Below, one piece after another: positions 39,111 to 51,739 of a stretch of DNA of 64,000 bases. Made by a program: the position numbers and the translations under genes. The DNA comes from Adineta ricciae (lineage: Eukaryota > Rotifera > Eurotatoria > Adinetida > Adinetidae). Position 1 is the stretch's first letter. Every line of letters starts with the position of its first letter. Where the stretch lies: NCBI GenBank assembly GCA_905250025.1, contig CAJNOJ010000044.1:186001-250000 (forward strand), in the 5' to 3' direction. A model generated the notes under the pieces. It was not told the DNA's origin. It did no database searches and was given only the letters and a program-made list of their open reading frames with translations.

Positions 39111-42100
39111 ATGGAAGGCGAAACAGCCATTGTATCATCGACAAATCTCGATCGAAAAAGTAATTCTTCATCTCCTCATAGCGCAAATCGTTCTCAACCA
39201 TCATCTCGAATAACATCAGCAAATGCTCGTTCGAATATGAATGTTAGTGCTGCAATCCGAGGACCAAATACTGAAGAAAGACATACTTTGCCAGAAATAC
39301 CTCGTAATCCGCTAACTGCCAGTGTTGCACATGTTGTTTCAAGAGAACTCGGGTAAGTTTATGCTCTATAGATAAGGTCGATATGAGTATTTCTGAACAT
39401 TTAGCGAAAATTTTCTCAAAGCTCCAATACGTCCAGAAACAGTTAAGAAACTTGTGGTATCAGGCAATGTCGACGATGCATCTCACCGTCTCTATGTCCA
39501 ACATTTACGAGAAATTCAAGCAAAAAGAGAATATCAGTTACAAAAGATTGGACATGATGAACAAGCACTTCTTTTAGCAGACATTCAAGCACACGAAAAT
39601 CAAGATAACGATGACAGTAAGAATTGCGACAAGCACAAGAGATCTCGAAAACTGTTCACTTTCTAGAAACACATCTAGCAAGTTTATATATCGATGAAGA
39701 TGAGTTAACAAGAGATCAAGTGATTCTACCACGAGATTTCCTTAGCTACAATCTACAAAAACAAGTCAAATCAGATACTAAAGCAGAAGAAAGCGAGCAA
39801 GTTCTGCATGACGTGGAGAAAAAATTGGTAAGCGATATCTTGAAGATTGTCTTTGTACGAAAGAGAGTGTTGCTTGTTTAGCCAAAACTAGCTGGCCAGC
39901 TGCAAAAGAGAACATTGAATACCTTGTGGAAAGATCAGATCAGCGTTGCGGAACGAGCTTACACTCGAGGGCATTTACAACTGATTGATAATTTGACGAA
40001 TTACCATGTCAATCCACGATTCGACGAAGTACGATCGAAACAATTGATTAACAAATCAAGTTTAATTCGGTATGCGATTCTTTTCGAGATAGATAGGACT
40101 GTATTTGAAATTGCCTTCTAGACCACCTAGTCTATTACCGGTTTTCGAAGCAATCCCATCGGAAATTGTTTTCACGCGTTATCGTGTAGGTGACGTTCAT
40201 GAAACGACATTAAGTTTACGAAATTTAAGCAGCGTTGCGCATAGCTGTCGAGTTATTCCGCCGAAAACGCGAAATTTTTGTGTTAGTCTTTCCCAATATC
40301 CATCCGATCATTCGCTTGTTGCTACGGGACTGAGTGTTGTTTACCATGTGAAATTCGCTCCAGATACATTGGGTGTGTTCGAAGATGAAATCATCGTCCA
40401 ATGCTCTAATGGAACGGAATTTGCAGTAAAATTATTAGCAAAACGACCACCACCTGTGCTAACACGTACGAAGTCAATAGATGTATCATTATGTCTCTAT
40501 ACTATTTGATTGTAGTACCTTCTTTGGTTGATTGCGGTTATTGGTTAGCTGGCGGACGGAAATTATGCGAATTTAAAGTGCGAAATGATGGTGGTGAAGG
40601 ACGCTTTGCCATCATACCAGCAAAATCGTGGCCGGCAGTGAATTTCAAAGTGAGAGATTATTGCAGCAAAAACTGCTTCTTCTCATAATCGACATATTTT
40701 GTATTAAATAGACCGTAGTTCGTAGTGATACAGTGCATTTATCACCATTTGAACTAGCTCCTCCAACTTTTGAACTTCGTCCTGACGATGCTTTTCCATT
40801 ACAAATTTCGTTCACCCCACAAACACCGGGCGAATTCACGGAAGAGTTTATGATGATCTGTGATAATGGCGAAGTATCGCGACACAAACTTACGGGTATT
40901 TTTTTACGAGTGTAGCCGATTCTATTAGCCAAGAAATAACAAAACCTATGTTTAGGCATGGCACAAACAATTCAAGTTCGTCTCGAAGATGTCGAAGGCG
41001 GAGTCGTTGATATGAATGAACTTGAAGCACGTGATATTTCTGCTCAATATTCAGTTAACTTCATTTCCATTACTCCATATTCGTACTGTCAAAGGAAAAT
41101 GATTATAAAGAATTTAACGTAAATTATGTTCAGCAATTTTATCGCTATATAATCTTATGATTCTTTTTCTCCCAATAGTAATGTTGAATTACCCTATGTG
41201 TGGACATCACTTGAACCAGTTCTCTACACTCGCGATGATTTTGCTAAACAATCTCAACCGATAGAAATTGAAAGAATTGTCAGCGAAGCATCACCATTTC
41301 ACGTTGAGCCAAGTCGCGGAGCATTTCCGCCAGCATCATGCGTTGAATTTCATTTGATATTTGCACCAGCCCAAGTAAGTGTTTTTAGATAACTTTTCTG
41401 TTTCTTGGATTTTCATCGCAATCGTTCATTTTAGATCGGAAACTTTCATACAGTATTTCATCTAATCATTCCAAGTGCTCCAGTTTATCCGATTCCCACA
41501 CCAAGTATCGATCATACAAGTGCCAGTAAAGTTCAAGCAAATGAGCGAATTTCATCGTCGGAATCCATTCTTCGTCATTCCGCAAAAGGTCCAACTATTC
41601 AGCCAGTTGCTCTTCAACTTGCCGATTTTACCGGTAAATATGGTTGTGTAGCGAACTAAGCGATGATGAATTGTTTATTAAATAGTATTACGATTCGAAA
41701 CGCGTGGCATCTGTGAAAATTTCAAATATATATTTGATCCATTCACTGTCATCTTTATGGATAAACTTTACAAAAACATCGCTCATCGAAAGGATTTTCA
41801 AGTAAGCTAAGGAGCAACTGATTCAATAACTAAACCTACCATTTTCTTTAGTTAACCAACTCAAGTATTAGTCCATTAGTAATCAACTGGGCCAATGTTG
41901 TGGGTGATGAAATAATCAATGTTGAACCTGTTGCTGCAGAAATTCGTAAGCAGCAATTTTCACATTGTTCATTGAGCTCACATTTGACTTCTATTCAGCT
42001 CCTAATGCAACTTGTCTATTTACATTGATTCTAACTGGAACGAAAGTGGGCCAAGTAAAAGCTGAAATACCGTATGAAATCGAGGGCATCGAGGAATGCG

Positions 42101-45100
42101 AATACTTCCATGTCGAAGCAGAAATAATTGTTTGTTAAACTTTTTTATAATTGGTCTTGAGATTTTAGACACCGAGCTTCATTTAGGGCCCAGATATTGA
42201 CATCGATCCAACACCACTTGATTTTGGCTTAATTGAATACGGAGAAACAGTCGAACAAATTATTAAAATTAAAAATTCAAGTCCAATTCTTGCCAAATGT
42301 CGTGTCCAAGAAGTGAATCCAGTGAGAACAATTAATATGCATGTGATTATGCCGAAGTAGCCCTTTAAATGTCTTCATTTTAGGATGAATCGAAACCGGT
42401 ACTCTCGTTACCAGAAAACACCGAATTCACACTAAAACCAGTTGAAATTTATGATCTACCGATTCGTATCTTGGCGAATCAAGAAGGTGCCTTATTACAT
42501 CATCTGGAAGTGATCGTTGAAGACGGCAAAACCATGTAAATTCTTTGACTTTTCCTCCACAAAAACCTTTGATAATTGTTATCGTTTTCAGACCAATTGA
42601 AATCACAGCACTCATTCAGCGACCAAGTGCCTATCTGTCACCTGTGGAACTTGACTTTAGTGAATCATTTCTCAATGTACCGATCGTTCGCTATATTGAA
42701 CTTTATGCTGTCAATGCATTACCAACACATTTTCGATGGGGAGAAGTACGTACAATGGAGTGCATGTCCAACATACCCATACAAATCTTTGTGAATAGGT
42801 ATCCTGTGCTGATAAAAGTCAATGTTTAGTCGAAATGAATCCTCCTATGGGTACAATCTATAATAGCCGATCTGCTATGATCGAAGTTGTCTTTATTCCA
42901 AAACAGCTGGGAATATTAAACAATGATTGGCATATTCCTTGTTATATTCAGAATGCTTCGCAGCCAATCTTTCTTAAATTGAATGCTGTCATGAAGAGCA
43001 TGAATGTTGAATTTCGACGTGATGAAAAGTACGTTTTGATCGATGATTTGCTTATAGATTACGATCTCGTTTCTTTCTCGTCAGTGTATTTCAATTCGAC
43101 GAACAGTTCACACTTGATTTCAACAATGTACCACTGGGAGAAAAATCACGTTTGGAATTGTCAGTAACAAATTTAACAGATATTCAAAGCAGTGTGAAAG
43201 CGAATATTGCGAAATTCAAGACCAAAGTAAGGATTATAAAATAAAGATGAAATAATAAGCTTTACTTTTAGATTGTACCAACGATGAATGAACAGAGTAA
43301 GAACAGATTTAGAAAAACGAGTGCAGATATATGATTATTTTACTTTAGAAATGCAAAATTTCGAACCATTGAATCCTGAAATTGGTGTTGGATTCCATTT
43401 GGACAAGGCTGACAGCGATAGTTATCTGTTACCACCACGCGGAACTGCAGTTATTCCTGTATCCGTAACGAGCTCTATGTGGGGAACTTATACTGATCTC
43501 CTACAACTACAAGTAAGTCGTCTTATGAATCGATTTTTCTCATTTTTTTATGTGCACCTACCTATTAGATTGATGGAGTTGATGGAATCCGGGAAATACC
43601 TCTACAAGTTCATATAACAGGACATCCGATCAAAACATATCTGTGTAGCAACCAAAATGACAGTAACATCTCATCTCTACCTGCAGTTCAATTCGGCTTA
43701 ATGCTGCATAATTCTCTTCCTATAAAAAAGAAAGTTCATATGCAAAACATCTCTCATATACCCATATGTATCGATTGGGTTGTTTACGATATTCCAGAAG
43801 AAATACCAGAGAAACCGAAACTTATCGAATTGATATCTGTGATCGATAATAATCCATTCAATCACTTTGCAAGTGAAACAACAATCATGGAAAATAACGA
43901 CGAAATTATGTCTCAAACAACGATCTCAACAAGTAAGAGGAAATTTCTCGTGTTTCAAATTATTATATGGAAGATTGTCTTCCGTTATAGAAACACATTC
44001 TAGATCAGCTTCGCGGATATCTACTCATTCAGCGATTAGCTCTATAGATACTAGACCGACACCATTGATAAAACTTTATGTTGAACCTTATCGAGGAAAA
44101 CGAGCTTCTGATATCAGTCCGATCTTTACGACTTCACCAATCACACAAGTAAACGATTGCTTCTTTCTTTGTCTTCATTATTTGTAATTTACCTTCGCTT
44201 AGGTGATTAAACCAAGAGAACACTTTTACCTTGAGGTGACCATGTTACCTCGTAATTGTCCAGTTAAAGATCGTCCAATTAAATGCAATGCACGCGTCGT
44301 CGGTGTTTTAAGTGTTTCCGAAGACGTACGTATTGATGGAGCTCGAAATGACTGATCGATTCTGCCATTAATATTTTGTAGAGACAAGGTTCACCAAGCC
44401 AAGGTTTTCAACGCAAGATCTTCTATGAACATGAAGAACAAATCGAATTCAAAATCAATGGTTCGCTAGATGTGCCTTCCCTGCGCGTAGAACTTGATGA
44501 TGATGATTGTATTATCGAAAAACCAGACGCATTGTCATTCGTTGTTCCTGTTGGTAGGTTTCATCAGAACGTTCTCTTACGTAAACTAATGGCCTTCTCT
44601 GATTTACTAGGTGATATCTTATCATGTCAACCCAATCTGTACAATTGTACGGTACCTTCAACTGGTAGAGCTTCTTCAAAAACTTCAGCGAAGTCATCGA
44701 CGTTTTCTGAACAAAAACGTGAGGGAAAGATCTACACACATACATTCAATTTATTAAATACACGACAATATACGATCCCATTTGACTTATCTGTTTCGGA
44801 TCCAACGTTTCTCTCAATTCAGCCGACCACAGTCACAACCTTGGCACCACAATCGAAAGTGGGCGTTCAATGTCAATTTCATCTCACACAGGATTTCATC
44901 GATCGTTTCTATACGTCGAATTTGAATAACAATCAAACACTATCGAAAGCTCAACAAACAATAACAGCTGAACATGGACGTCGATTCCAGTGGCGAGAGC
45001 AAATCAAAGTCAACTTTAACCAAAATGAAATGGAGCAAACAATACCAATCGATATTCGCCTGTATTTTCCAATTCTAACTGTTAATTGTGATCGAATTGA

Positions 45101-45505
45101 TTTTGGTAAATGTTTAATTGAACAAACAAGACAGAAAGAGTTTATTATCAAGAATTTAACTTGTTCGTCAGCAGCTTGGTCGATACGAAAAGGTAAACTG
45201 ATTATAAAAGACAGTATTTTGCGAATCTCTTTATCGAATGCGTATGTATTTCAGTTTATGCAAACAATCCTGATGCGTACGAAGCATTTCGAATCGAACC
45301 GAAGTCTGGTATATTGAAAACTCAATTGAACAAAAAAGAGAGAGCTGCTCAACAGGTGATATCAGTTTATTTTACTGCTCGGCATAATCAAGTATATGAA
45401 TGTCAATTACTCGTCGAGGGTTTATTCGATGAACCACCCATTCCGATCTACTTGTCGGGAGAAGGCACTTACGATGGCAAATACGAAGCAATTCTTGATA
45501 TTTAA
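39111..45505 (+). CDS. large axonemal ASH/Ig-domain protein (DLEC1/CFAP81- or CFAP74-like)
   Basis: A long gene with more than 20 short introns, coding for roughly 1,600 residues. The N-terminus is disordered, then helical and coiled (VKKLVVSGNVDDASHRLYVQ, EIQAKREYQLQKIGHDEQ, LETHLASLYIDEDELTRDQV). From about 40,125 it becomes a series of ASH/MSP-type immunoglobulin-like domains, each with the pattern 'x-D-F/G ... F-x-P ... G': VFTRYRVGDVHETTLSLRNL, YHVKFAPDTLGVFEDEI, LQISFTPQTPGEFTEEF, LDFGLIEYGETVEQIIKIKN, VEVVFIPKQLGILNNDW and DRIDFGKCLIEQTRQKEFII. This layout is found in ciliary proteins such as DLEC1, CFAP74, CFAP47 and HYDIN; the coiled start and length favour DLEC1 or CFAP74. Bdelloids are densely ciliated. 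Exon borders in the middle were not all fixed. Confidence 0.75.
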
Positions 45506-45705
45506 TGAACAGACAAACGGCTCGATTTTATACACTATATATATTTTAAATCTCTAATAAAAAAGCACATATCACCTTTGATATCCTAGATGATTTTCAT
45601 TAGATTTCACGAAATATCATATGGAATGACGATGTATGCTATCATCTTTGGATTCTGAAGAACTACCATCACTTTTCATAGGAAAGAACAAACAGCCATA
45701 AACGT

Positions 45706-46698
45706 TTACGTAGATATGTTCATTCGTTTCAAGCGTTCCTGTGATCTATCAATAATAGTTAACTGATGGCAAGAATTTTCTATTTCTTCGTAGAAACGTT
45801 CCACAACTTTAAATCTCCAAGAATTTTCTCTCGACCGCATTAGATGATAGTTGTGGCCATAAGCTAGAAAAGTCAGCCGTTTGCTTTTAACTTGTTCGTC
45901 CACTTTGAGCATGATTCCATGTGCACATCCATCACCGATATATTCTCGAAGGATATAATCACCTTTTACTAATTCGTTTATAAGGCTTTGTACCAGCTCT
46001 GATTCGTAGTACCATTTCAAACGAATCAGGAAGAAATTGTTATAGATGCAATTTATAATGATAGGCTTCTTGCCGAATAACTGCCTTAAAAGACGTTTCA
46101 ATGGTTTGATAGGCTCGGAATACAACGCTCGATATCCATAGTCCAGGTTCTTTCTCTTCATATATACAAACAGATCTTCTTTCGTATTACCAGCAAAATA
46201 CGAGTCGTCGTCCATTCTCATCAGATATTCATACCCACCCTCTCGTACTGCAGGATGATAAAACACATCATATGTCCAGAATCGACACATCAGACGATAG
46301 CCCATAGACTTGTCGAGTTGTGAAGTGTTTGTTGGTCGAACTGATGTTGTGAAGTCGATGAGTAGAAACGAGATGTTGATCTGCTTGTAGTATTTGGTTG
46401 TACATGAGATAATGTGTTGTTTCATTTGTGAAGTAAAGTTGTGGTCGTGGAAGATGAGAAATGGATAGGAAGTGTTGGGTCGAATCGAATGGAAATGCAT
46501 CACCGAATGAATCATATTGATAGTCAAGAAAACAGAACGATTGGTACTACGTATAAGTGTAACAATAACACCCCGTGCATCTGGATAATGGTACATCAGC
46601 GATAACGAATAGTCCATTGTATAAATACTGTAGTAAATTAAAACGCTGGCTATAATAAGTCCAATAATACCCTTGTTTGAAAGTACATTGATTGCCAT
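45706..46698 (-). CDS. GT15-like (Kre2/Mnt1) glycosyltransferase, copy a
   Basis: A single-exon gene of 330 residues. A short cytosolic start and one hydrophobic anchor (IIGLIIASVLIYYSIY) make it a type II Golgi protein. The catalytic core shows ARGVIVTLIRSTNRS, NMIHSVMHFH, YPFLIFHDHNF, SMGYRLMCRFWTYDVFYHPA, YEYLMRMDDDSYF, CIYNNFFLIRLKWYYES, YIGDGCAHGIML and AYGHNYHLM. These fit family GT15 (fungal KRE2/MNT1 alpha-1,2-mannosyltransferases: CRF.....HP, Y.Y..R.D.D, GYG), which use GDP-mannose and Mn2+. The donor and acceptor in this animal are not known. Animals normally lack GT15, so an origin by horizontal transfer is inferred. Catalytic aspartates are present. Confidence 0.82.
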   Translation of the reverse strand: MAINVLSNKGIIGLIIASVLIYYSIYTMDYSLSLMYHYPDARGVIVTLIRSTNRSVFLTINMIHSVMHFHSIRPNTSYPFLIFHDHNFTSQMKQHIISCTTKYYKQINISFLLIDFTTSVRPTNTSQLDKSMGYRLMCRFWTYDVFYHPAVREGGYEYLMRMDDDSYFAGNTKEDLFVYMKRKNLDYGYRALYSEPIKPLKRLLRQLFGKKPIIINCIYNNFFLIRLKWYYESELVQSLINELVKGDYILREYIGDGCAHGIMLKVDEQVKSKRLTFLAYGHNYHLMRSRENSWRFKVVERFYEEIENSCHQLTIIDRSQERLKRMNIST

Positions 46699-47566
46699 CT
46701 GAGCGTGAGTTTCCTTTCTTGTTAATTCGCAAATTACATCAGCTGTGCGGGAAAGAATTATTATTAAACTTGTGTGAATTAAAATTTTCTATCTGAAGTT
46801 TAATTACTTTCTGCTGTTAACTATCTTGACGGCAAAATATTTAATTAAATAGAAAAATATCTTCTAAACATGCAGCAAACTGTACAGCTAAACTTGTAAC
46901 CTTACATATTTCATGTTATATCACACGCAACTATTCGTATTGGCCATGTGATACGAGAAATTGCTTTTCAACCTATACTGCAGAAGTACCTTTGAATAGC
47001 GTAACACACAGAGAAAAAGAAACATGTAAAATGATTTTTTTCTGTTCGTTTTGAGTAAGAAAGAAAAAACGCTACTGAACTTCATCGTCGTTCGTCATTC
47101 ATTCGAATTAGAATGAAGATCTATACTTTATCAAACTAGAGACAGAGAAACTTCCGAGAGACTTCATCCGGTGCGACTACACTAGAAAGGAGAGTCGCGA
47201 ACTTTCTCAAACATGGCAACATACATGAATAAGAAGGCTTTGAAAGCGTTTATTTCACTGGATTTTCTTTTCTTTTCCTCGGCGTAGAAAATGGAATGAT
47301 ATGATAGGCTACAATGTCTTAGTTACGGATACTTTTATTTCTATTTTTATTAATAAATCTTTAAAAGATAATAATTCTGTCTAACATTGTCGAAAAAATC
47401 TGTAGGATACAAGTATGTCAGTGTATTCTAGCTATTTTTATTTAAAAAAAAAGAACCATTGATGACAGTAGAATGCTTTTATTTGCCCGAGATTATGAGG
47501 ATGCCCATTCGAACAAAATTGTCTCCATCGGTCTGTACTACAAACAAGCTGGTACACTCATGTTTA
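46699..47566. other. intergenic stretch upstream of GT15 copy a
   Basis: About 870 bp of AT-rich DNA between GT15 copy a and the GT15 pseudogene. It should include the promoter of copy a. No gene is seen. Confidence 0.5.
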
Positions 47567-48462
47567 TCAATTCTTTTCTTCTGTTATGTTAATTTGTTTG
47601 AAACCGAGATTAGTACTTCGGAGAACCGTCAACTGATTACACGAGTTGTGTATTTCTTCGTGAAAACGTTCCACAACTCGAAAATTCCAATATCTTTTAT
47701 TTACATCCATCAGATGATAATTATGGCTATAAGATATATTGAGTATATGTTCTGCCTTCACCCGACTATCAATATGAAGCATTATCGCATGAACACATCC
47801 ATCACCAATGTAATGTTGAAGTATAAGATCATTTCAGGTAAGCGCTCGAATGCAACGTTGCACTTGTTCTGACTCGTAATACCATTTTAAACGAATTATA
47901 AAGAAGTTATTATATATGCATTCAGTAGAATCGTCTGTAATGTTTACGAACTGTTTCAAAATATTTAGTTTTTCAATGTCTGGTTCTCGATATAACGATC
48001 GATGGATATAATCTAGTTTCCGTGTCTCTACATAGACAAAAAGAGCACATCAAACGATATTCCATTGGCTTTTCTAATCGTGAATGGTTGAAAAGCTGCA
48101 ATAGTGTCGTAAAATTAACAAGACCGAACAAAATATTTACATGTTCGTTGTGTTAATGTATGTAGGATAAAATGTACTCTTACATGTGGTAAGTAAAGTT
48201 TCGATCGTGAAAGATAAGAAATGGATACAGCGACGTCTCGTTAGTAGTTGAATGAAAGTGGATGACAGAATGGATCATATTAATGGTCAAATACGTAGAT
48301 TCATCTGTGCTTCTCATTAAAGTCACAAGAACTCCTCGTGGGTTTTTTTTCGGTGAGATGATAATAGAATTCGAGTTCGACTTCTGATAGTGAACGTCTA
48401 TCTAAATTTTAAGGATAACGATAAATACAATAATTGACAATACCTTCGGTGAATGGCAACAT
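47567..48462 (-). pseudogene. GT15-like glycosyltransferase pseudogene
   Basis: The minus strand keeps GT15-family pieces in order: a start like GIVNYCIYRYP, then PRGVLVTLMRSTDES, LTINMIHSVIHFHST, YPFLIFHDRNFTYHM, later MEYRLMCSF, ECIYNNFFIIRLKWYYES, HYIGDGCVHAIMLHID, YSHNYHLM and a C-terminus ending ITEEKN. Stops and frame changes split it, and about 35 residues are missing between MEYRLMCSF and LFVY, which removes the HPA, YEYLMRM and DDDSYF segment holding the metal-binding aspartates. Its diverged third positions and tail show it is not a recent copy of the three intact genes. It is clearly dead as an enzyme. Confidence 0.85.
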
Positions 48463-48789
48463 ATTTCAAAATTCATACCTGCTGGATAGCACTGACAGAA
48501 CAAATTCTTTTATAGTACATATCTTTACATTGAGTATATACCTATGCACAGATTTTATGACTGGTTAATGTACAAAACAGAAGAGCAATAAAACCAAGGA
48601 TACAGCTCGAATGATTCATCCATTTCTGTTTTTCTAACGTCGAACTCAAAAATTTCGATCGTTTCCATTATGAAAAGCAAAAGTATCAGACTTCAGCGTA
48701 TCTTTATTTCGTTACAGATTAAGAAAACAGATGTTCAATCGAAGCAGCTACAAATAGCCACCATTTTCTTTTAATATCATTCTTATTAA
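48463..48789. other. spacer between GT15 pseudogene and copy b
   Basis: 327 bp of AT-rich DNA; nothing recognised. Confidence 0.4.
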
Positions 48790-49785
48790 TTATGATATAT
48801 TAATCCGGTGTAATTTACCTTTGAAACTTCTCAGCACTGTCAGCTGTTGACATGATTTTATCAACTCTTCGCTAAAACCTTCCGTTGCTTTAAAGATCAC
48901 TTTTGAAAGTGTTGGGGCCATTATATGATAGTTATGACCGTACGACAAACGCTCCAAACGTTCGACTTGAGCTCGAGTATCAAGTTTTAGCATTGTACCA
49001 TGAGCACATCCATCACCGATATATTCTCGAAGAATTAAGTCATCTCTCAGCAGGTTATCAATCAATTTTTGCACTTCCTTTGATTCGTAGTACCATTTCA
49101 AACGAATCAGGAAGAAATTGTTATAGATGCAATTTATAATGATAGGCTTTTTGCCGAATAATTGCCTTAAAAGAAGTTTCAATGGTTCGATAGGCTCGGA
49201 ATACAACGCTCGATATCCATAGTCCAGATCCTTTCTCTTCATATATACAAACAGATCTTCTTTCGTGTCGTCAGCAAAATACGAATCGTCGTCCATTCTC
49301 ATCAGATATTCATACCCACCCTCTCGTACTGCAGGATGATAAAACACATCATATGTCCAGAATCGACACATCAGACGATAGCCCATAGACTTGTCGAGTT
49401 GTGAAGTGTTTGTTGGTCGAACCGATGTTGTGAAGTTGATGAGTAGAAACGAGATGCTGATCTGCTTGTAGTATTTGGTTGTACATGAGAGGATGTGTTG
49501 TTTCATTTGTGAAGTAAAGTCGTGGTCATGGAAGATGAGAAATGGATAGGAAGTGTTGGGTCGAATAGAATGGAAACGCATCACCGAATGGATCATATTA
49601 ATAGTTAAAAGGATCGACCTATTAGTACTACGCACCAATGAAACAACTACACCACGCGTTTCAACGAATACTTGGTCATCTGGGAAGATGTGAAGTACAA
49701 TGAAAGTTCTAACGTATATGAAGGCAAGAGTATAGATCAAGATAATAGGAACCCATTTTTTTAAAGTAGCCTTTGGACGAAACAT
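48790..49785 (-). CDS. GT15-like glycosyltransferase, copy b
   Basis: A single-exon gene of 331 residues. The anchor is IILIYTLAFIYVRTFIVLHI. The core from RSTNRS to LKWYYES is almost the same as in copy a, including LYSEPI and FGKKPIIIN; the metal motif reads MRMDDDSYFADD. After WYYES it departs from copy a and resembles copy c (KEVQKLID, DDLILREYI). The C-terminal 60 residues (APTLSKVIFKATEGFSEELIKS) are its own. It appears intact. Role as for copy a: a type II Golgi glycosyltransferase, probably a mannosyltransferase by family. Confidence 0.82.
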   Translation of the reverse strand: MFRPKATLKKWVPIILIYTLAFIYVRTFIVLHIFPDDQVFVETRGVVVSLVRSTNRSILLTINMIHSVMRFHSIRPNTSYPFLIFHDHDFTSQMKQHILSCTTKYYKQISISFLLINFTTSVRPTNTSQLDKSMGYRLMCRFWTYDVFYHPAVREGGYEYLMRMDDDSYFADDTKEDLFVYMKRKDLDYGYRALYSEPIEPLKLLLRQLFGKKPIIINCIYNNFFLIRLKWYYESKEVQKLIDNLLRDDLILREYIGDGCAHGTMLKLDTRAQVERLERLSYGHNYHIMAPTLSKVIFKATEGFSEELIKSCQQLTVLRSFKGKLHRINIS

Positions 49786-50480
49786 TATCTCGCTTTTCTC
49801 TTATAAGTACAGTGGATTTGAATACCTCGTCTGACTATCACGCTATCTAATTCAGTACCCAATACAAAATTTCGAAAGGCAACGTGATCAATAATGATTG
49901 GATATATTTTTATACATCATATGTGAGTACATTGCGAATGAAGTTCCGCTTGAGAGATTTGATCCCATCACAATACCGTCTATTGTTATTGAGTCACTTC
50001 CTTTAAAAAAATGTATGAATACAACAAGGCTATATTTCGCTGATATCGACTAAGGTCGACAAGTTTTAACGCGACAGTGTGAATAGATTGATCAGACGTT
50101 TGTTGATCTGGTGTGTTCTTGCCAAACTCTTGTGTGTTGTTTCCTTGTGTTTACAAATAGGTCGTCATTTAGTGAAGCGCTTAAGAGAGTGGTAAAAGAA
50201 AGAGTAAAAGTTACATTGATTCATTAAAGAAATATGTCAGAAAAAAGAAAATGGTGATTTTCATTTATGTGTAAGCATAAGATCCTGCTTCATTTTATCG
50301 TACATTTCAAACCTATGTCGTCGACATTTGTAAAGAAAAGGTTGAAGACAGCCATAATTGTTCAGCTTTACCTTCGTAATGATAGATTACTATCGAATAG
50401 ATAATGACTATTTATTAGATTTCTTATAATTACTACAGATAAATTCTGTTAAAACTGATCGAGATTAGCTAGAATCTTGT
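49786..50480. other. intergenic stretch upstream of GT15 copy b
   Basis: About 700 bp AT-rich; promoter of copy b expected next to 49785. No gene seen. Confidence 0.45.
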
Positions 50481-51728
50481 TCAACGTCTTTTTCCGAACG
50501 CAACATTATTCAGTCGTCGATAAAAATCTTCATTGATCATCGAAAACTTTTCTTCAGATCTCATTCTATCGCGTACATCTAAATATTGCCCCATACAATA
50601 CGCAACTGATCGATCCCGTTGAAAAAAGATTTTATTGGCAAATAGATGAGGACTGGTAGCTAAATGCCAAAGATCTTCGTGATTAAAAACACATATTGTA
50701 CGAGTAAAACCACCTCGACAAAGCGCTCGTTCTGGTCGATCCGCCCATATTTTATACCTCGTCATGAATGATATTTGACTAAGGTCATGATCTTGGGAGA
50801 AATAACTTGGCGTTTCTTTCCAACGATTAATCATTGAATAATAATGTTCATCAGGTACGATCGTTCCATTAAGAAAATTGTACAAGTCCTTCGCACGTTC
50901 ATTCATGTGAATAAAGTCTATAGCTTCACGTGTTAGTAGAACATGAAATTCACCTTTGTAGAATGGGAGTTTAATCGATGGTGGTAGCGTTCGATTGGAC
51001 AAACCAAGTGAACTTTTTTGGCGAAGCTGAGAGCGATAAGGTAACGAAGTAACATCATTTTGATTGTTGTATAATTTCAAGATTTGAATTAGCTCGGTAT
51101 TCGTTTTTAGAGGAATGTCGGAATTAGCTAAATTAAAATAATATTTCCATGACTTTCCTTGTTGAAGTAGCTCTTTTTGACACAAATGTTCCGCTTCTAA
51201 CACTGAAAATTGACCCCATGTTACATTAACACGTTGCTTCGGCAAGAAAATATTGGTAACGCATGCCACACGTTCCTGAATGGTTTGATAGAGTGCAATA
51301 GGTGCTTTCAAATCCACATGTATACAATAGTAGTTCGATTTTCGATAGATTGTTTGTAATAGAAACTCGAACTGATCGAGATTCGAATAGATCATGATGG
51401 TAAACGCTAACGGATAGGTTAATTCTTCCATCGAAGGCGTCGATCCACGTTTAAAGAAACGGCAATCCTTTGGATATGATAAATACTTCAACGCTTCATT
51501 TTCTAGTTGCTCTAATTCGCCTGGATTTAGAACTGTATTCGGATAACGAATAAGACGGCCACATAGACTTGAAGTCAGGAATTGATCTAGTTTTGTTGGA
51601 GACTTCGGCCATGATTTCGATTGAGAGATGATAAACCAAATCACTGTACATGTGCAGAGGCTGGTCAGAATCGAACGACGAGAAAGGTCTAAAAGAAAAA
51701 CAACAATGAAATGAAATTTTCTACGCAC
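50481..51728 (-). CDS. GT14 core-2/I-branching beta-1,6-N-acetylglucosaminyltransferase-like
   Basis: An open frame of about 415 codons. A type II anchor (ILTSLCTCTVIWFIISQ) is followed by a stem and the GT14 domain: YPLAFTIMIYSNLDQFEFLL, YRKSNYYCIHVDLKAP, VTWGQFSVLEAEHLC, WKYYFNLANSDIPLKTNTE, LPFYKGEFHVLLTREAIDFI, VPDEHYYSMI and CVFNHEDL. Cysteines fit the GCNT family. These Golgi enzymes add branching GlcNAc to O-glycans or polylactosamine. The 5' end is odd: the frame has no ATG before codon 100 counted from 51728, where the frame begins GTG. A good acceptor (TTTTCTTTTAG) lies at the codon for LDLS, so a first coding exon must be spliced in from elsewhere. The stop of GT15 copy c is only 11 bp upstream. 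Confidence 0.82.
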   Translation of the reverse strand: MRRKFHFIVVFLLDLSRRSILTSLCTCTVIWFIISQSKSWPKSPTKLDQFLTSSLCGRLIRYPNTVLNPGELEQLENEALKYLSYPKDCRFFKRGSTPSMEELTYPLAFTIMIYSNLDQFEFLLQTIYRKSNYYCIHVDLKAPIALYQTIQERVACVTNIFLPKQRVNVTWGQFSVLEAEHLCQKELLQQGKSWKYYFNLANSDIPLKTNTELIQILKLYNNQNDVTSLPYRSQLRQKSSLGLSNRTLPPSIKLPFYKGEFHVLLTREAIDFIHMNERAKDLYNFLNGTIVPDEHYYSMINRWKETPSYFSQDHDLSQISFMTRYKIWADRPERALCRGGFTRTICVFNHEDLWHLATSPHLFANKIFFQRDRSVAYCMGQYLDVRDRMRSEEKFSMINEDFYRRLNNVAFGKRR

Positions 51729-51739
51729 ATGGAAAACAT

